Shown: piece by piece, positions 1 through 10,453 of the stretch
Numbering within the stretch: position 1 is the first letter of the stretch
Layout: each line of letters starts with the position of its first letter
From: Hirundichthys speculiger
Taxonomy: Eukaryota > Chordata > Actinopteri > Beloniformes > Exocoetidae
Direction of reading: 5' to 3'
NCBI GenBank assembly: GCA_018398805.1
Contig: JAGFBZ010000565.1
Span: 62,001 to 126,000 of the forward strand
DNA length: 64,000 nucleotides
The notes under the pieces: generated by a model
Seen by the model: only the letters and a program-made list of their open reading frames with translations
The model's database searches: none
Told to the model about the DNA's origin: nothing
Program-made: the position numbers and the translations under genes

Positions 1-169
1 CTCGTAACAGGATGTCAAAAGTATGGGGGTACTTTCACCTAAAGGTAACGATTCGGTGGTCTGTGACCTGTGCAAAAATAGAGATGGCATATCATAAAAG
101 CACTACCGCGATGCACCAGCACCTTAAGAGGAGGCACGCGGGAGCTGCTTGTGTGGAGGAGAAGACGCC
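1..169 (+). pseudogene. BED-type zinc finger exon of a hAT-like (ZBED) element, frameshifted
   Basis: Translation near position 17 gives [10 protein letters not shown] different frame then gives VVCDLCKN (the C-x2-C pair), and near position 110 the sequence reads [12 protein letters not shown] (the paired histidines). This is the layout of a BED zinc finger, the DNA-binding N-terminus of many hAT transposases and ZBED genes. The halves lie in different frames and a TAA codon falls between the Cys and His parts, so the exon cannot encode a finger as it stands. A good splice donor (GTAAGT) follows at 170. The start is outside the window. The domain call is fairly sure; the exact family is not. 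Confidence 0.65.
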
Positions 170-266
170 GTAAGTTTTTAACTTTTTTTTCTTTCCTTGT
201 TTGCGGTGATTAACCCCGTCATTCATCCAAACCGCACCACGTAACTTGTGCTCCAGCCTCGCACAC

Positions 267-552
267 TAGAGATGCGCGGATGACGTATATTTTAACCCGC
301 AACCGCTTCTTAAAATCTCCATCCGCCCGCTATCCATTTGCAGGAACGTTTTTTCACCAATTTTCAAAACCGAACCGACCCGCCATCCTTTTTAATAATA
401 TGTAAAATATTTTTTCTTATTATTATTATTTGAGTGCTTCAACCGCAACCCGCCCGAATTTAATTAAAGTATTAATTTTTTGACGAGTCATCCGCCCGAT
501 ATGCGGATTATCCGCTCCGCCCGCGGGTGCACGGTTCAACCGCGCATCTCTA
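267..552. mobile_element. hAT-type MITE with 13-bp TIRs and exact 8-bp target duplication
   Basis: The element starts TAGAGATGCGCGG (267-279) and ends with the exact inverse, CCGCGCATCTCTA (540-552). It is flanked on both sides by TCGCACAC (259-266 and 553-560), a perfect 8-bp duplication as made by hAT transposases. The 286-bp body is rich in CCGCCCG/GCGGAT motifs and has no coding capacity, so mobilisation must have been in trans. It sits just downstream of the BED-finger exon, so it probably inserted into that element's intron. Confidence 0.88.
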
Positions 553-700
553 TCGCACACACAGAACATGTGCCCACTTAAACACACACACGCCCCTCAC
601 ACACTCGCCTCTTGCCGACACACTTTTTTTTTAACTGACACAGACACACACTCCTCAAATACACGCTAAAGTTAGTTTAACTTTCAACTTTTAGGTTAAT

Positions 701-701
<1 letters not shown>

Positions 702-770
<69 letters not shown>
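702..770. repeat. (TTA)n microsatellite
   Basis: About 23 uninterrupted trinucleotide units. Confidence 0.97.
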
Positions 771-771
<1 letters not shown>

Positions 772-850
772 CTTTATTGGTATGGTCAGATCATTTAGAA
801 GTATATAGTTTTATTAACCTGTGCACTGTGTTTGTGATTTATGTTTTCAG

Positions 851-1320
851 GGACAGGGATAAGCAGAAAAGTTTGTACTATCAGACGAAAAAAAAACACC
901 CCCCAGGAGGCTGCTGCACTTACTGAGAGCATCCTAACTACTAAAAGTTAAACTACTGTTCACTTAACTGTAATAGGCCTAATACTTGAATTTATTTGTT
1001 ATTTATTTCACAGATTTAAATGATTAGGCTAAGTTGCTGCTGTCACACATTGTGTTGTTTTGTAAATTGCAACTGTCACCGCTGCTGTTATTTTTTTATT
1101 TTTTATGTTGATAAGATTTTGGTTCAGATTGTGTTTTTTGCAGTTTTATTTATTGAAGGAAAGTTTTATTTTATTATTTTTTTATTATAGGATTCCATTG
1201 CACTACAACTGTGTGCACTTTATTGTTGTATTGTTCAATACAATTCATTTTTGGACTTGAAAGAAGAAATTTGTATTTTATTCATGGAGATAAATTTGCA
1301 TTAATTGCTATATAGGTCAA
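851..1320 (+). other. AT-rich stretch, possible downstream part of the ZBED element
   Basis: A splice-acceptor-like TTTTCAG ends at 850 and is followed by a short lysine-rich open stretch. A homopolymer-rich, T-rich sequence follows, with no recognisable transposase motif. It lies between the BED-finger exon and the hAT-like terminus at about 1459, so it may be the rest of a decayed element. This is inference only. Confidence 0.25.
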
Positions 1321-1459
1321 ATTATGGGGAAATAATCGATAATCGAATCGAAATCGAATCGAATCGGATTTAAAAATGAATCGTTAGATTAATCGATGCA
1401 TCGAAAAACTATTTTCTAGTTTAATCGATTACAAAAATAATCGTTTAACCCAGCCCTAT
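1321..1459. repeat. hAT-like terminal repeat rich in AATCGAT/ATCGAATCG
   Basis: The segment consists of repeated AATCGAATCG and TTAATCGATGC motifs and ends AACCCAGCCCTA. Reversed, this is the TAGGGCTGGGTT start seen on many fish hAT-like repeats. It could be the right end of the ZBED element whose BED finger lies at 1-169. The matching left end would be outside the window, so the target duplication cannot be checked. Confidence 0.5.
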
Positions 1460-1786
1460 TTTAAATCACACTGTTATACACTTTCACAAGTGTTTGTTGT
1501 GTAACTGAACACATCAAAACTGAAATGTGACCTTTCCTTACAAACGGGAGGAAATATGTCTGGAGAAAACAACAATAAACTTCTGCCTAAATCTGTGTAA
1601 AAGCATTTCAAATTGTGGTTTGAGTTGTTGACTCCCTTCATTGTCTCTTGGAGCATAAAAAAGGCCCAACATCAGAAAGAGACTCAATTTTTTTTTACAT
1701 GCTATATGTCCAAACACCATTGTTCTTTCACAATATGGCACTGGGCATATTGTTGGCCCAGAGGCGGAATACATCGTAGTGTGACA

Positions 1787-4199
1787 TTACTGCGAGCTTT
1801 GAAGTTTGCTATACAGATTATGGACTTTGGGGGACATCTTGTGCTGATCAAGCTGCATGATGACCTTTTGGAGCACTACAAAAGTGAAGCGAAGGGGTTT
1901 TGGATAAGCTAAGTTGAGTGCATAAATCAAACCTAGAAGCAGGGCACAAGCTGAGGCAACCGAGGTCAGTTAATGCAACACTTCCACGCCCTCAATGACA
2001 ATGCCAATGTCTTCAGGTGGCTGCTGCAGTCCTTCTCCCTCCTTCCGAATGACAAACACTGCCATGGTGAGCTGCTCCATGTCCCTCTGAAAAACCCAAA
2101 CACAAATCATCATTGGCCTCACTTCTTACTGTGACAGTGTTTTTCGGTGATGTACCAATATGTGTTTTGTGCTGGGCTATTTCTACGCCGGGTGTCATCA
2201 CATACCACAACCAGCAGAGAGGTTTATCAATCTGATCATCTAACTGTAAGCAAGAAAGATAAGATTTCCCAAAATGTCAAACTATTTCTTTGAACTTGTA
2301 TAATCATCTATGCCACTTATGACAGTTGAGAAAATCTCTCTTATATTAACACTAAATCTAGGATATTTTGTGTGTCCCTTTGACAAGTAACTGTTGAAAC
2401 TTACAAGATACTCCTTGATCAGGTCATCTGCATCTCCTCCCAGGAAGATGGTGAGAGCTTTCAGCACACATTCCCTCTAAAGATTAATGTCCACAGTCTA
2501 GAACAACAAATGTTGATTTATTTTATTGTTCTAAATCTCATAAGACTGACATCATTACGCTTAAAGCTTATCACTTACACTTACTTTATTTAAAAACAGT
2601 AATTTACAAGCCCAGAAATTCATTATAGAAAGAAAAAGTGATGAGCTCGGTGGTGTAGTTTTTGAGTCGCTAAAAACATTCATGCATATGAAATCCATGA
2701 TGAGCATTGGCCTGCCCATATTAATGTATTTATGAAGGATACAGATATTGTGACACCCTATTAGTTATGAAGGGTCTCGTTTGTTGGTACAGATTTACCT
2801 GGTCCAAAATGTCCATGATATCTGCAGTTTTTTGGCATATTGCCCCTCCTTTGGCACGGATGACTTTGATCAGCTGACTTGAGTGCATATCTAATTGGGC
2901 CATGAACTTCTCCTCAAGAGAAATGGTCATGAGCCTCTGGAACTCTGTATTAATCTAAAAACAAAACACAAAGGACAGTATACAAACTCAGAAGACACAA
3001 AGTAACCACTAAAGCATACCTGCCAAAAGGTCAACACCCCAAAAAGTATAACATATATGGAAATTACAGTTATACAATTGCAACCACATCAAATTATGAC
3101 CAATTCATGAAAGCTAAATGTAATAAATCCTGAAGCATACAGACTTTGACCACTTCAGTTCCATTCTTACCTCTTTCTGTGAGAAGAATGCAGGCCATCT
3201 GTCCTTGAAGTCCTGAATGCTTGGTTCTTGGTTTACCACCTCATGCCGTCTGTAGGCAAATGTGTTAGCCATTTTGTCTGCGATGACCCTTTCGTTGTTC
3301 CTTTTCCTGATCTCAGTCAGAAGTTCCCGTCTCACTTTTTTCCAAGCTATCTAGAGTCTCACCAGTAGGAAAGGATGGATAAAAGTTAGTTTCAGACCGT
3401 TTTGGCTTCTTCACTTTTTTAAGCAGGGAAAGCATCTGTCGTACCTTTTAGATTTCAGGGAGTTTACACAGAGCTCTGGACATCCCTGCAATTTGAGCTG
3501 AGTCCTGTAGTTTGCCATTTTGTACTTAAGTCGCTGTTTCCAACCGTAGCAGCCATTGAATGAGCCAGGTTCTTTCAAACATGGGTGTTTTTTTATTAGG
3601 GCCTCTGCAGCTGCGCAGAAATGTGCTTCCTCTGGGTAGGCCTTGTATCGGTAAATTTCTTCTGCTACACTTTTCAGGATATCAGACAGCATTCGGGAGC
3701 TCACAGTCAACATTTTTTGCCTCACATGGTACTCAGCATTCCCCTTCTCTAGCTGTAGCTCTGTGTCACATGAAAATTGGGGAATTGCAAAGTCCTCTGG
3801 CCACTGTTGTTTTCGAGATGACACAGACTCAGGGGATGAGAGGATTGTTGTATCATTTGAGGCCAATGAAGCAGCGTCATTGGACTCAAATGAAAGAGAC
3901 AGAGATAAAGAGGACTCAGTAGCACTGATCAAAGTTGGATTTGTTTGCTGGTGGATCACCTTGATTGTCCCCCAAATCCTGAAGTTCAATGGTAGAATTC
4001 AGATTGAAGAAGTCGTCGCCAAAATCTTGGTCCATGTATTGCAGTCTCAGGTTACCCTTTAACCCAAAGGTAGTCTTTATCTCGCTGAAAAGGTCATTAA
4101 GTGACTCTGGGATGCCATTTGGAAGAGTCAGTTTTTCAGTGTTGTTCTCCCCTAAAACCACCTTCAGCCTTGCAGCTGTCGAACCAGCCATGGTAGTCT
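1787..4199 (-). pseudogene. SAMD3-like / PB1-domain fish multicopy gene, multi-exon, disrupted
   Basis: I recognise this from the fish family usually annotated as 'sterile alpha motif domain-containing protein 3-like'. Reading on the minus strand: a splice acceptor (TTCTCAG), then ATG at 4191; a PB1-like N-terminus (LRLQYMDQDFGDDF at about 4050); a Ser/Asp-rich linker; the HPCLKEPGSF / GWKQRLKYKM block (3500-3600); NTFAYRRHEVV (about 3250); an exon at about 2955-2799 with LIKVIRAKGGAI; a small exon at about 2482-2405 (RECVLKALTIFLGGDAD) bounded by AG and GTAAGT; and a last exon from about 2093 with GLIYALNLAYP, stopping at 1787-1789. Lesions visible: a frameshift in the C5 run 3969-3973 inside the PB1 domain, another at about 3330, and an in-frame TAA at 1970-1972. 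The protein's function is unknown; PB1 domains generally mediate protein-protein interaction. The broken frames argue against a functional copy. Confidence 0.72.
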
Positions 4200-4261
4200 G
4201 AGAAGAAAGCACAAGCACAATTAGTAAGGATCAACATGTAAATCAAATTCCTTCTACTACT

Positions 4262-4428
4262 GACTTATTTCAAATAAGGAGAATTTGGAGAAGAGAAGAG
4301 GAGAGGGGAGGAGACAGGGAGAAGAGAGAAGACAAAGAGAGGAGAAGGAAAGGGAAGGAGAAGAAGAAGAGATGAGGAGGAGAAAAGAGAAGGCAGAGAG
4401 GAAAGGAGAGGGGAGGGAGCGAGGATTA
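4262..4428. repeat. Long polypurine (GA-rich) tract
   Basis: About 160 nt of almost pure A/G on the plus strand with an irregular GAGGAG/GAGAAG pattern. It lies immediately upstream (minus sense) of the first coding exon of the SAMD3-like gene. Mirror-like polypurine tracts of this size can form triplex (H-DNA) structures. Confidence 0.85.
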
Positions 4429-4686
4429 GCATTCACTGACAGGGGTCAGTGAAAAAAAGACATTATGCCTATGCTAGGGTTTCAACAACTTGGTGAGTAA
4501 CTGATTAGTTGCCAATCACACTGTCACACCATTTCGGCTCACAGTATGAAATAAATATTTTTTGAGAACACAATAGTATTGTTAGAGCATGGCTTTTGTC
4601 TTCACACTTAATAAAGTAATTTACACATTCAGAGGCCTCACCCTTTAAACATGTACATATCTTTTCAAAGTGACAAGATGCATCAC

Positions 4687-7112
4687 TCAAATTCTGTAGT
4701 CTGCCAGTGGGTAGGTATCATGTAGTTCTTGTGGCTCAACAAGTTCCACTTCCTTGCTTGGCGATGTTTTGAGATCATAAGCTCTGTAGTGTTCCATATA
4801 CCATCCACTAAGCTTCTTCACAATGAAGATTAGTTTGTCCTGTAGTATCACCATTTGGATGATTTCACTGAACTCTGGCAGTCCTTCCAGTGAGCCGTGG
4901 ATCAAGATTATCCCACACTTGTAGTTAGGTCCATTATATGCTACACTTTTAGCCAAGCACACATTGTCCATATCTGGAGACTTCTGTCTCAGTGCATTTG
5001 AGATGTCCTTGTTAAGAACATCCATGTGAAAAGTGGAAACATCTGTTACTTCCAATGGGGGTTTGGTAAAGCTACTTACATGCAAAGGATATGCAATCTG
5101 ATACTGATGTCTCTGTGAAAGGGAAAGAAGCACATTTTTGAAGCATCTGGTATTCCTCGCAACTCTTTTAAAAAAGCTATGCTTTGCTTCAAAACGCATA
5201 GTCCATAGGGCAACTAGCGGCCCATACTTACAGATCAAGTATGGATAATGCTCCAAGAAATGGTGCTTTGGTTTCAGCTCACAGTCTGGGTGTGCATTTC
5301 CCCCAACAGTTTTTTTGGATACAAAACTGAGAGGCACAGGTTGAGGTCGATTTGTTCTGTCAGCCAACTTAAAGTTGAAAGATGATATTGCTTCATTCAA
5401 TGTACATAATGTGAAATACTTTTTTTTGATAAACAAACTGAGACAAAGTGCAAGTTCAAAAGGAACAATTCCTTCAAAAATATCATGTACAATATCTGGT
5501 GGAAACCCAGTGGTAACATCAAAATATGAGAGGTGCTTTGACAAAATACACTTTGATTTCACACCATAATAACTAGGCAATTTGTTTTCCTCAAGGATTT
5601 GTAAATGATCTGCATGGATGTCTTTGGTTCTCAAAGTAAAGTCTTCACTTCTGACTTCTTTAGTCTGGAAGTCTGATCTTTCTGCAGTGCAAAATCTACA
5701 CATGTATGTCCCTGAGAAATTTTCAACAAATCCAGCAATACTGTGTGCACCAAGGTTGTCGGTGGCCACACTGAACTGTTCCTTTTACTGTTCTGCCCAA
5801 CTTTGACAGAAATATCCCAGTCTGTTCCAAAATTACAAGATCATTAATTACAAGTTTTAACACTTTCTCATACCCATAGCACTTCAGATCATTACTTTTG
5901 ATTAAAGCAGCCAAATAGATGGAGGATAAAGCAGAATTACATCCTGGTGGCAAATTACCCAGAATCCAATACAAACCACAAATTTTATGCTTCCTACTGG
6001 ATGTGCCAAGGGGATTACATATTTCAAACTCATCAATGTATAATATTAATGAAATGCTTTCCTGCTTAGACAACAGTCCATTTTCACTGAAGAAGGCACC
6101 ATCGAAGATAGTTTTGTATAAGTGCACACAAGGATGATTATCTATAGTATTCAAATTAACAGTCTAAACCAAGATTGTCTGGCAATCAAGAATATGCTGC
6201 AAAGACTTTAAAATTGAAATATATTGGAATGACTGATGATTTTTTTGGTCAAGTATATATTCCACTGGTTCCACTACATTAAAGTGGCTCTTATAGTAAG
6301 CTTTTCACCTCCAAGCACTAGAAACTGGACCTTTATCTCCAATAGCTTTTTTCACAGGGTTTGTCTCACAGAGAACACTGGCTAGCTTTTCAACAACTGA
6401 CTGGTCAACCTGGCATCCACTGTTTTGTAATACTTGGCTAATAGTCCTTTGGGTGATCAGCAGAGAAAGAGAACCAATCAAATAGTTTAACTCCTGCAAA
6501 AGCTCGTCTACAGCTGCATTAGACACAAGCAGATGTGTTCCAACTTAAGGAGCAGTGAAGCAATTTTAAGCTTAACATCCTTCTCCAAGTTTTCAGAATC
6601 CCCATTGTCAAAAGCAGAATTTAAATTGATATTACTCTCTGTATTTTCCCCATATAAAATATCACTGGCAACACTGGCACATAATTCTTCAACAGAACTT
6701 ATCCCGGGCTTAAAGGTGTTCACTGTACCAGAGTGTTTTCTGTATTTGTGACTCTTGAAGATCTCATAGACATTGGTTTTATATTCACAGTTTTGGAACA
6801 CACATGTTACAGTCTCCTTATTTTTAAGATGCTGTAGATATGTTGAAAATATTCCCTTTCTGTGGAGAGTTGATTATGGCCACAAATATGGCATGTGAAC
6901 GTGGCTACAGCTGTAGTGACTGCTTGTTGGGCAGGGTGATTTCTTGATAGATGGCTCAGTAGGGCATTCCAAGTCTTGAACCTACATGCACAATTTAAAT
7001 AAGTGCATGGATATGAGTAGCCCTGTCCGTGATGCCTATGAATCAGTTTGTAGAGCTTGAGCAGTTCAGATCTTTTTGTTAATGCTGTCCCACAGTCCTT
7101 GCATCTCCACAT
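4687..7112 (-). pseudogene. C2H2-finger transposase-like gene (fish CACTA/EnSpm-like family), disrupted
   Basis: From ATG at 7112 (just after an acceptor TTTCTCCAG) the translation has a Cys/His-rich N-terminus: MWRCKDCG, YPCTYLNCACRF...HLSRNH, FTCHICGHNQ, then VFQNCEYKT...HKYRKHS. After a low-conservation linker comes a transposase-like core: YIDEFEICNPLG (about 6040), LPPGCNSALSSIYLA, ATDNLGAHSIAGF...CRFC (about 5700-5765), GFPPDIVHDIFEGIVP (about 5490), PKHHFLEHYP (about 5260) and MRFEAKHSFFKRVAR (about 5180). The C-terminal YPLADYRI precedes the stop at 4687. I recognise this as a multicopy fish transposase-like family; membership of CACTA is my inference. Lesions: frameshifts near 6827, 6533 and 5775, an in-frame TAG near 6170, and apparently a missing block between GGNAH and PKHH (about 5280). 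The upstream-most part has no intron. It lies on the same strand as the SAMD3-like gene, with a 0.5-kb gap. Confidence 0.7.
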
Positions 7113-7184
7113 GAAGCACAACACTGGAGAAACAAAGAGATGGGCTTTATTGGGCGTATATAAATAATTTGAGGAAAACGCAGA

Positions 7185-9344
7185 GTAGGGTTGGGCAATA
7201 TTACAATACATCAATATGGTGATATGAGACTAGGACAAAGTGAATAATTTATCGTTTATTCATTAAATGTAGTTAGCCCTTTCTAATTTGATTTTAAGGG
7301 ACACGTTCACAAGTCTGTCTTAAAGCAAAACCCAAATGCCCATATGTACATTGAAAACCATTTTGTTGCAATGTTTCCTCTGTCAATACTAGTTGCTAAT
7401 CGATCTATTTCCTAAGGCAATTTCACTATAAATAAATACACATAAATACATAAAGCTGATCCTTGTTCTGTGTAAGATTGAATTAAGATAGTTAAAATGA
7501 GACATTACTATTTTTACCATTTTGGGCTTACATACCTTTTGTTTTTGATGAAGTGAAAGTATGCAGGTTTACAGATAAAACAAGCTGCATCGCACGCCTC
7601 CGCACAGGACTGTCCCTCTTGAGGTACAAGTAGTCAGAGAGCTGAGAATACAGTGGGCCAGGTGGGGGGAGCTATCACATTGGACACCAAGCCAAAGGTT
7701 GTGGAACTGATCAGGGTCCCAACTACAGGTCGTGTAATCCTGCTGCCATCAACAACCTGGAGAGGTTGACAGGAATGAAAGGAGGCTCTGGAGTACAGAA
7801 GTCCTGAGGGTTAGTTTGTGCGATCATCTTATGACAGTGTGTCTTTCACCATGTTTAAAGTGTTGATCTGAATCTATGTACTTAAATATATGTTTTCAGA
7901 CTCATACTGGAAGTGTGCTTGGCCTACACAAAATCTGACAGCTCTATTTTATGTGTTAAAAAGTGTCACTTTTTTCTATAATTTCTCATTTTGATTTACA
8001 GACATTTGTCCTCCATTCTATAAAGATTGAGTTGCGCTGATTATAACACTGTGTGTGTATGTGCTTATCAATTTGTTTCTGTATATTTTTAATTGTTGTG
8101 ATAATTAGAAAACCATATTAAGGAAAAGGGCATTTTTATTCCAGTGTTAAGTTTTATTTGTGTATGGTTAAGAGTGTAATACAGAACTGTCACTGTTCAT
8201 GACCCCACCTGATAACTGATTCAGGACAGGGAAGACAGGAGTCTGCAGCAGCAGACACAAACTAACACAGGTGCATATTAACACACTGGCCCAACAACAC
8301 AGAGCTGGGAAATTCTTCACTCAGCAAACGTTCATCACCGCTTCTTCGATAATATCCAACGTAAATACAAGGGCAGCCCTGCCACGAAGGGAACCGCGCA
8401 CCATCAACTCCCTCTCCCACAGCCGATTCGTACGTGTACTAATGCTGCGCACACCCTCTCTCCTTTCCTCCTCGCCCGCTTAACGTTAAGTACCCTGAAA
8501 ACAACGCAGGCGGCAGTAAATGTAGCTCCCTGGAAGCACCGCAGTTAAAGCATAATTAACCTTACCCCCCATATCACCCGTGGCCGTGAGGACAGTACAA
8601 AAAGTGTGACCGCGTGAACTGTGGGCACCTACAGGCATGTTGCGGAATATCTTGCATATTGCCCAAAATAATCCGAAGACAACCGCGGGCCCATTTTGCT
8701 GTTGTAATGCGCTACTGCTAATGAATAACTAACACTAAGCCAGCACCAACACTCTGCATAATTACACAACTTTTAGCTAACGTTACGATATCAAACCAAG
8801 AGAGTCCCGCACGCAAACGACTAACCTACCTGTCCAAAGGCAAACTACCAACTGGTCTGATATTTAAGAGCTAACGTTAACATAGCGTTAGTTCATTAAC
8901 ATGACTGAATGATAGCTGGTTTGGTTAAGTTAGTTTACTAAAAATGTAACAATACAATATGACCATTTTATATCTAACATATTCAATTATTTGTTTTACC
9001 TTTGACTTACCTTTTAAGACGATGGAGAAATTCAGTATATCGGTATCCTTGTTACCATTCTCAAGTTGTTGGCACTGAGAAAATGGTGGCTCAAGTGCAG
9101 ATAGAAAATTCTGGAGAAGGCGGAGACGTCATGACGTCACACGCACAACACAAAAAACCTAATTGATGCAGGTTCACTCAAATGAGAATAGCAGGTTAGA
9201 TGTGTACTGAGGGAACAACATGTAATTCCAAGTTCATATACTCCACAAATGTAGACTGTCTTGACTAAAGCAGAAACCTGAATGAAACTCACTCAGAAGT
9301 CTATGTTACTTCAACTACTGCTGAAATACACTATTTAGAGTGCA
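7185..9344. other. Non-coding stretch upstream of the transposase-like gene
   Basis: I see no convincing gene. At 7185-7250 there is a GTAGGGTTGGGCAATAT...ATATGG motif resembling the start of fish hAT-like MITEs. From about 8270 to 9140 the sequence is richer in CpG and GC than its surroundings, with a consensus CRE palindrome at 9132-9139. A 70-codon open frame at 8271-8483 has no recognisable motif and I do not call it a gene. Confidence 0.4.
9132..9139. promoter_or_regulatory. CRE-like palindrome TGACGTCA
   Basis: An exact TGACGTCA lies in a CpG-containing stretch (GGAGACGTCATGACGTCACA). This is the consensus binding site of CREB/ATF proteins. It is about 2 kb upstream of the minus-strand transposase-like ATG; any promoter role is inference. 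Confidence 0.3.
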
Positions 9345-10453
9345 CAGTCCGTGAAACTTGGCCCCTACCTCTTCTCCACCATCACACTCAGCTCCGGTCC
9401 CCCTCAAGGTTGTGTACTTAGCCCTCTCCTCTTCACTCTGTACACTCATGACTGCTCTCCGACCCATCTCTCAAACACCATCATAAAGTTTGCAGATGAT
9501 ACCACCGTGGTCGGGCTCATCTCGGGGGGGGGATGAGTCTGATTACAGAGCTGAGGTCAACCGTCTGACAGCGTGGTGTTCAGCCAACAACCTGCCGCTG
9601 AACACCACAAAAACCAAATAAATTATACTTGACTTTAGGAAGGGCAGAGCTGACCCAGCCCTGCTTTACATCCAGGGGGACTGTGTGGAACGGGTCAGCT
9701 CCATCAGATTCCTGGGATTGCAGCTGTCTGCAGACCTCTCTTGGACTGCTAACACCACTGCGGTGGAGAAGAAAGCCCAGCAGCAACTCCACTTCCTGAG
9801 GGTGCTCATGAGGAACAACCTGGAGGAGAAGCTGCTGGTGCTGTTCTACAGAGCCATCGTCAAGAGCATCCTGGCGTACTGCATCACAGCCTGGTACGCA
9901 GGGTGCTCAGCAGGAGACAGGAGAGCACTGCAGAGGGTGATCAACACAGCCCAAAGATCACTGGCTGCTCTCTGCCCAGCCTGGAGGACATTGCCAGCTC
10001 TTGCTACCTCAGCAGAGCGACCAGCATCATCCAGGACTCATCCCACCCCAGTAACCACCTGTTCGACCTACTACCCTTGGGCCGACGGTATAGGTCCCAC
10101 AGAACTCGGACAAACAGGCTCAGGGACAGCTTTTTCCCCAGAGCCAGCACTGCACTGAACAATAACTGTAAATAACACTGCACTTTATACACGACCCTGT
10201 GAATGTATTGCAATATTTCCAGAGCAATACTCTGTGCAATACTAGCCAACAGAACACTCTATAGACTGGACATAACTTCGTTTACATTTTTGGATATACT
10301 TTTTAATATTTTCTACGTTGTCTTTCTTTGGTTAAAATATATTTAAACTATTATATTCCTGTCTACCTCACAAGTACCTTTTTGGAGATTCACTCAAATT
10401 TCGTTGTAATGCACTTACAATGACAATAAAGGGGATTCTGATTCTGATTCTGA
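9345..10453 (+). mobile_element. 5'-truncated L2/CR1-like LINE, reverse transcriptase 3' part and tail
   Basis: Translation gives the reverse-transcriptase block SSGPPQGCVLSPLLFTLYTH followed by IKFADDTTVVG, where the catalytic F-A-D-D is present. Next come LTAWCSANNLPLN and a conserved C-terminal region (SSIRFLGLQLSADLSW, AIVKSILAYCITAWYAG). The 3' end has ACAATAAAGGGGATTCTGATTCTGATTCTG, a short hexanucleotide tail typical of fish L2-type LINEs. It is dead: truncated at the 5' end within the RT domain, frameshifted at the G8 run near 9527-9534, with an in-frame TAA near 9618 and further shifts after 9990. Confidence 0.85.

Noticed and set aside
699..926. 75-codon open frame starting with poly-tyrosine
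   Set aside because: The tyrosines come from the (TTA)n microsatellite; no domain follows.
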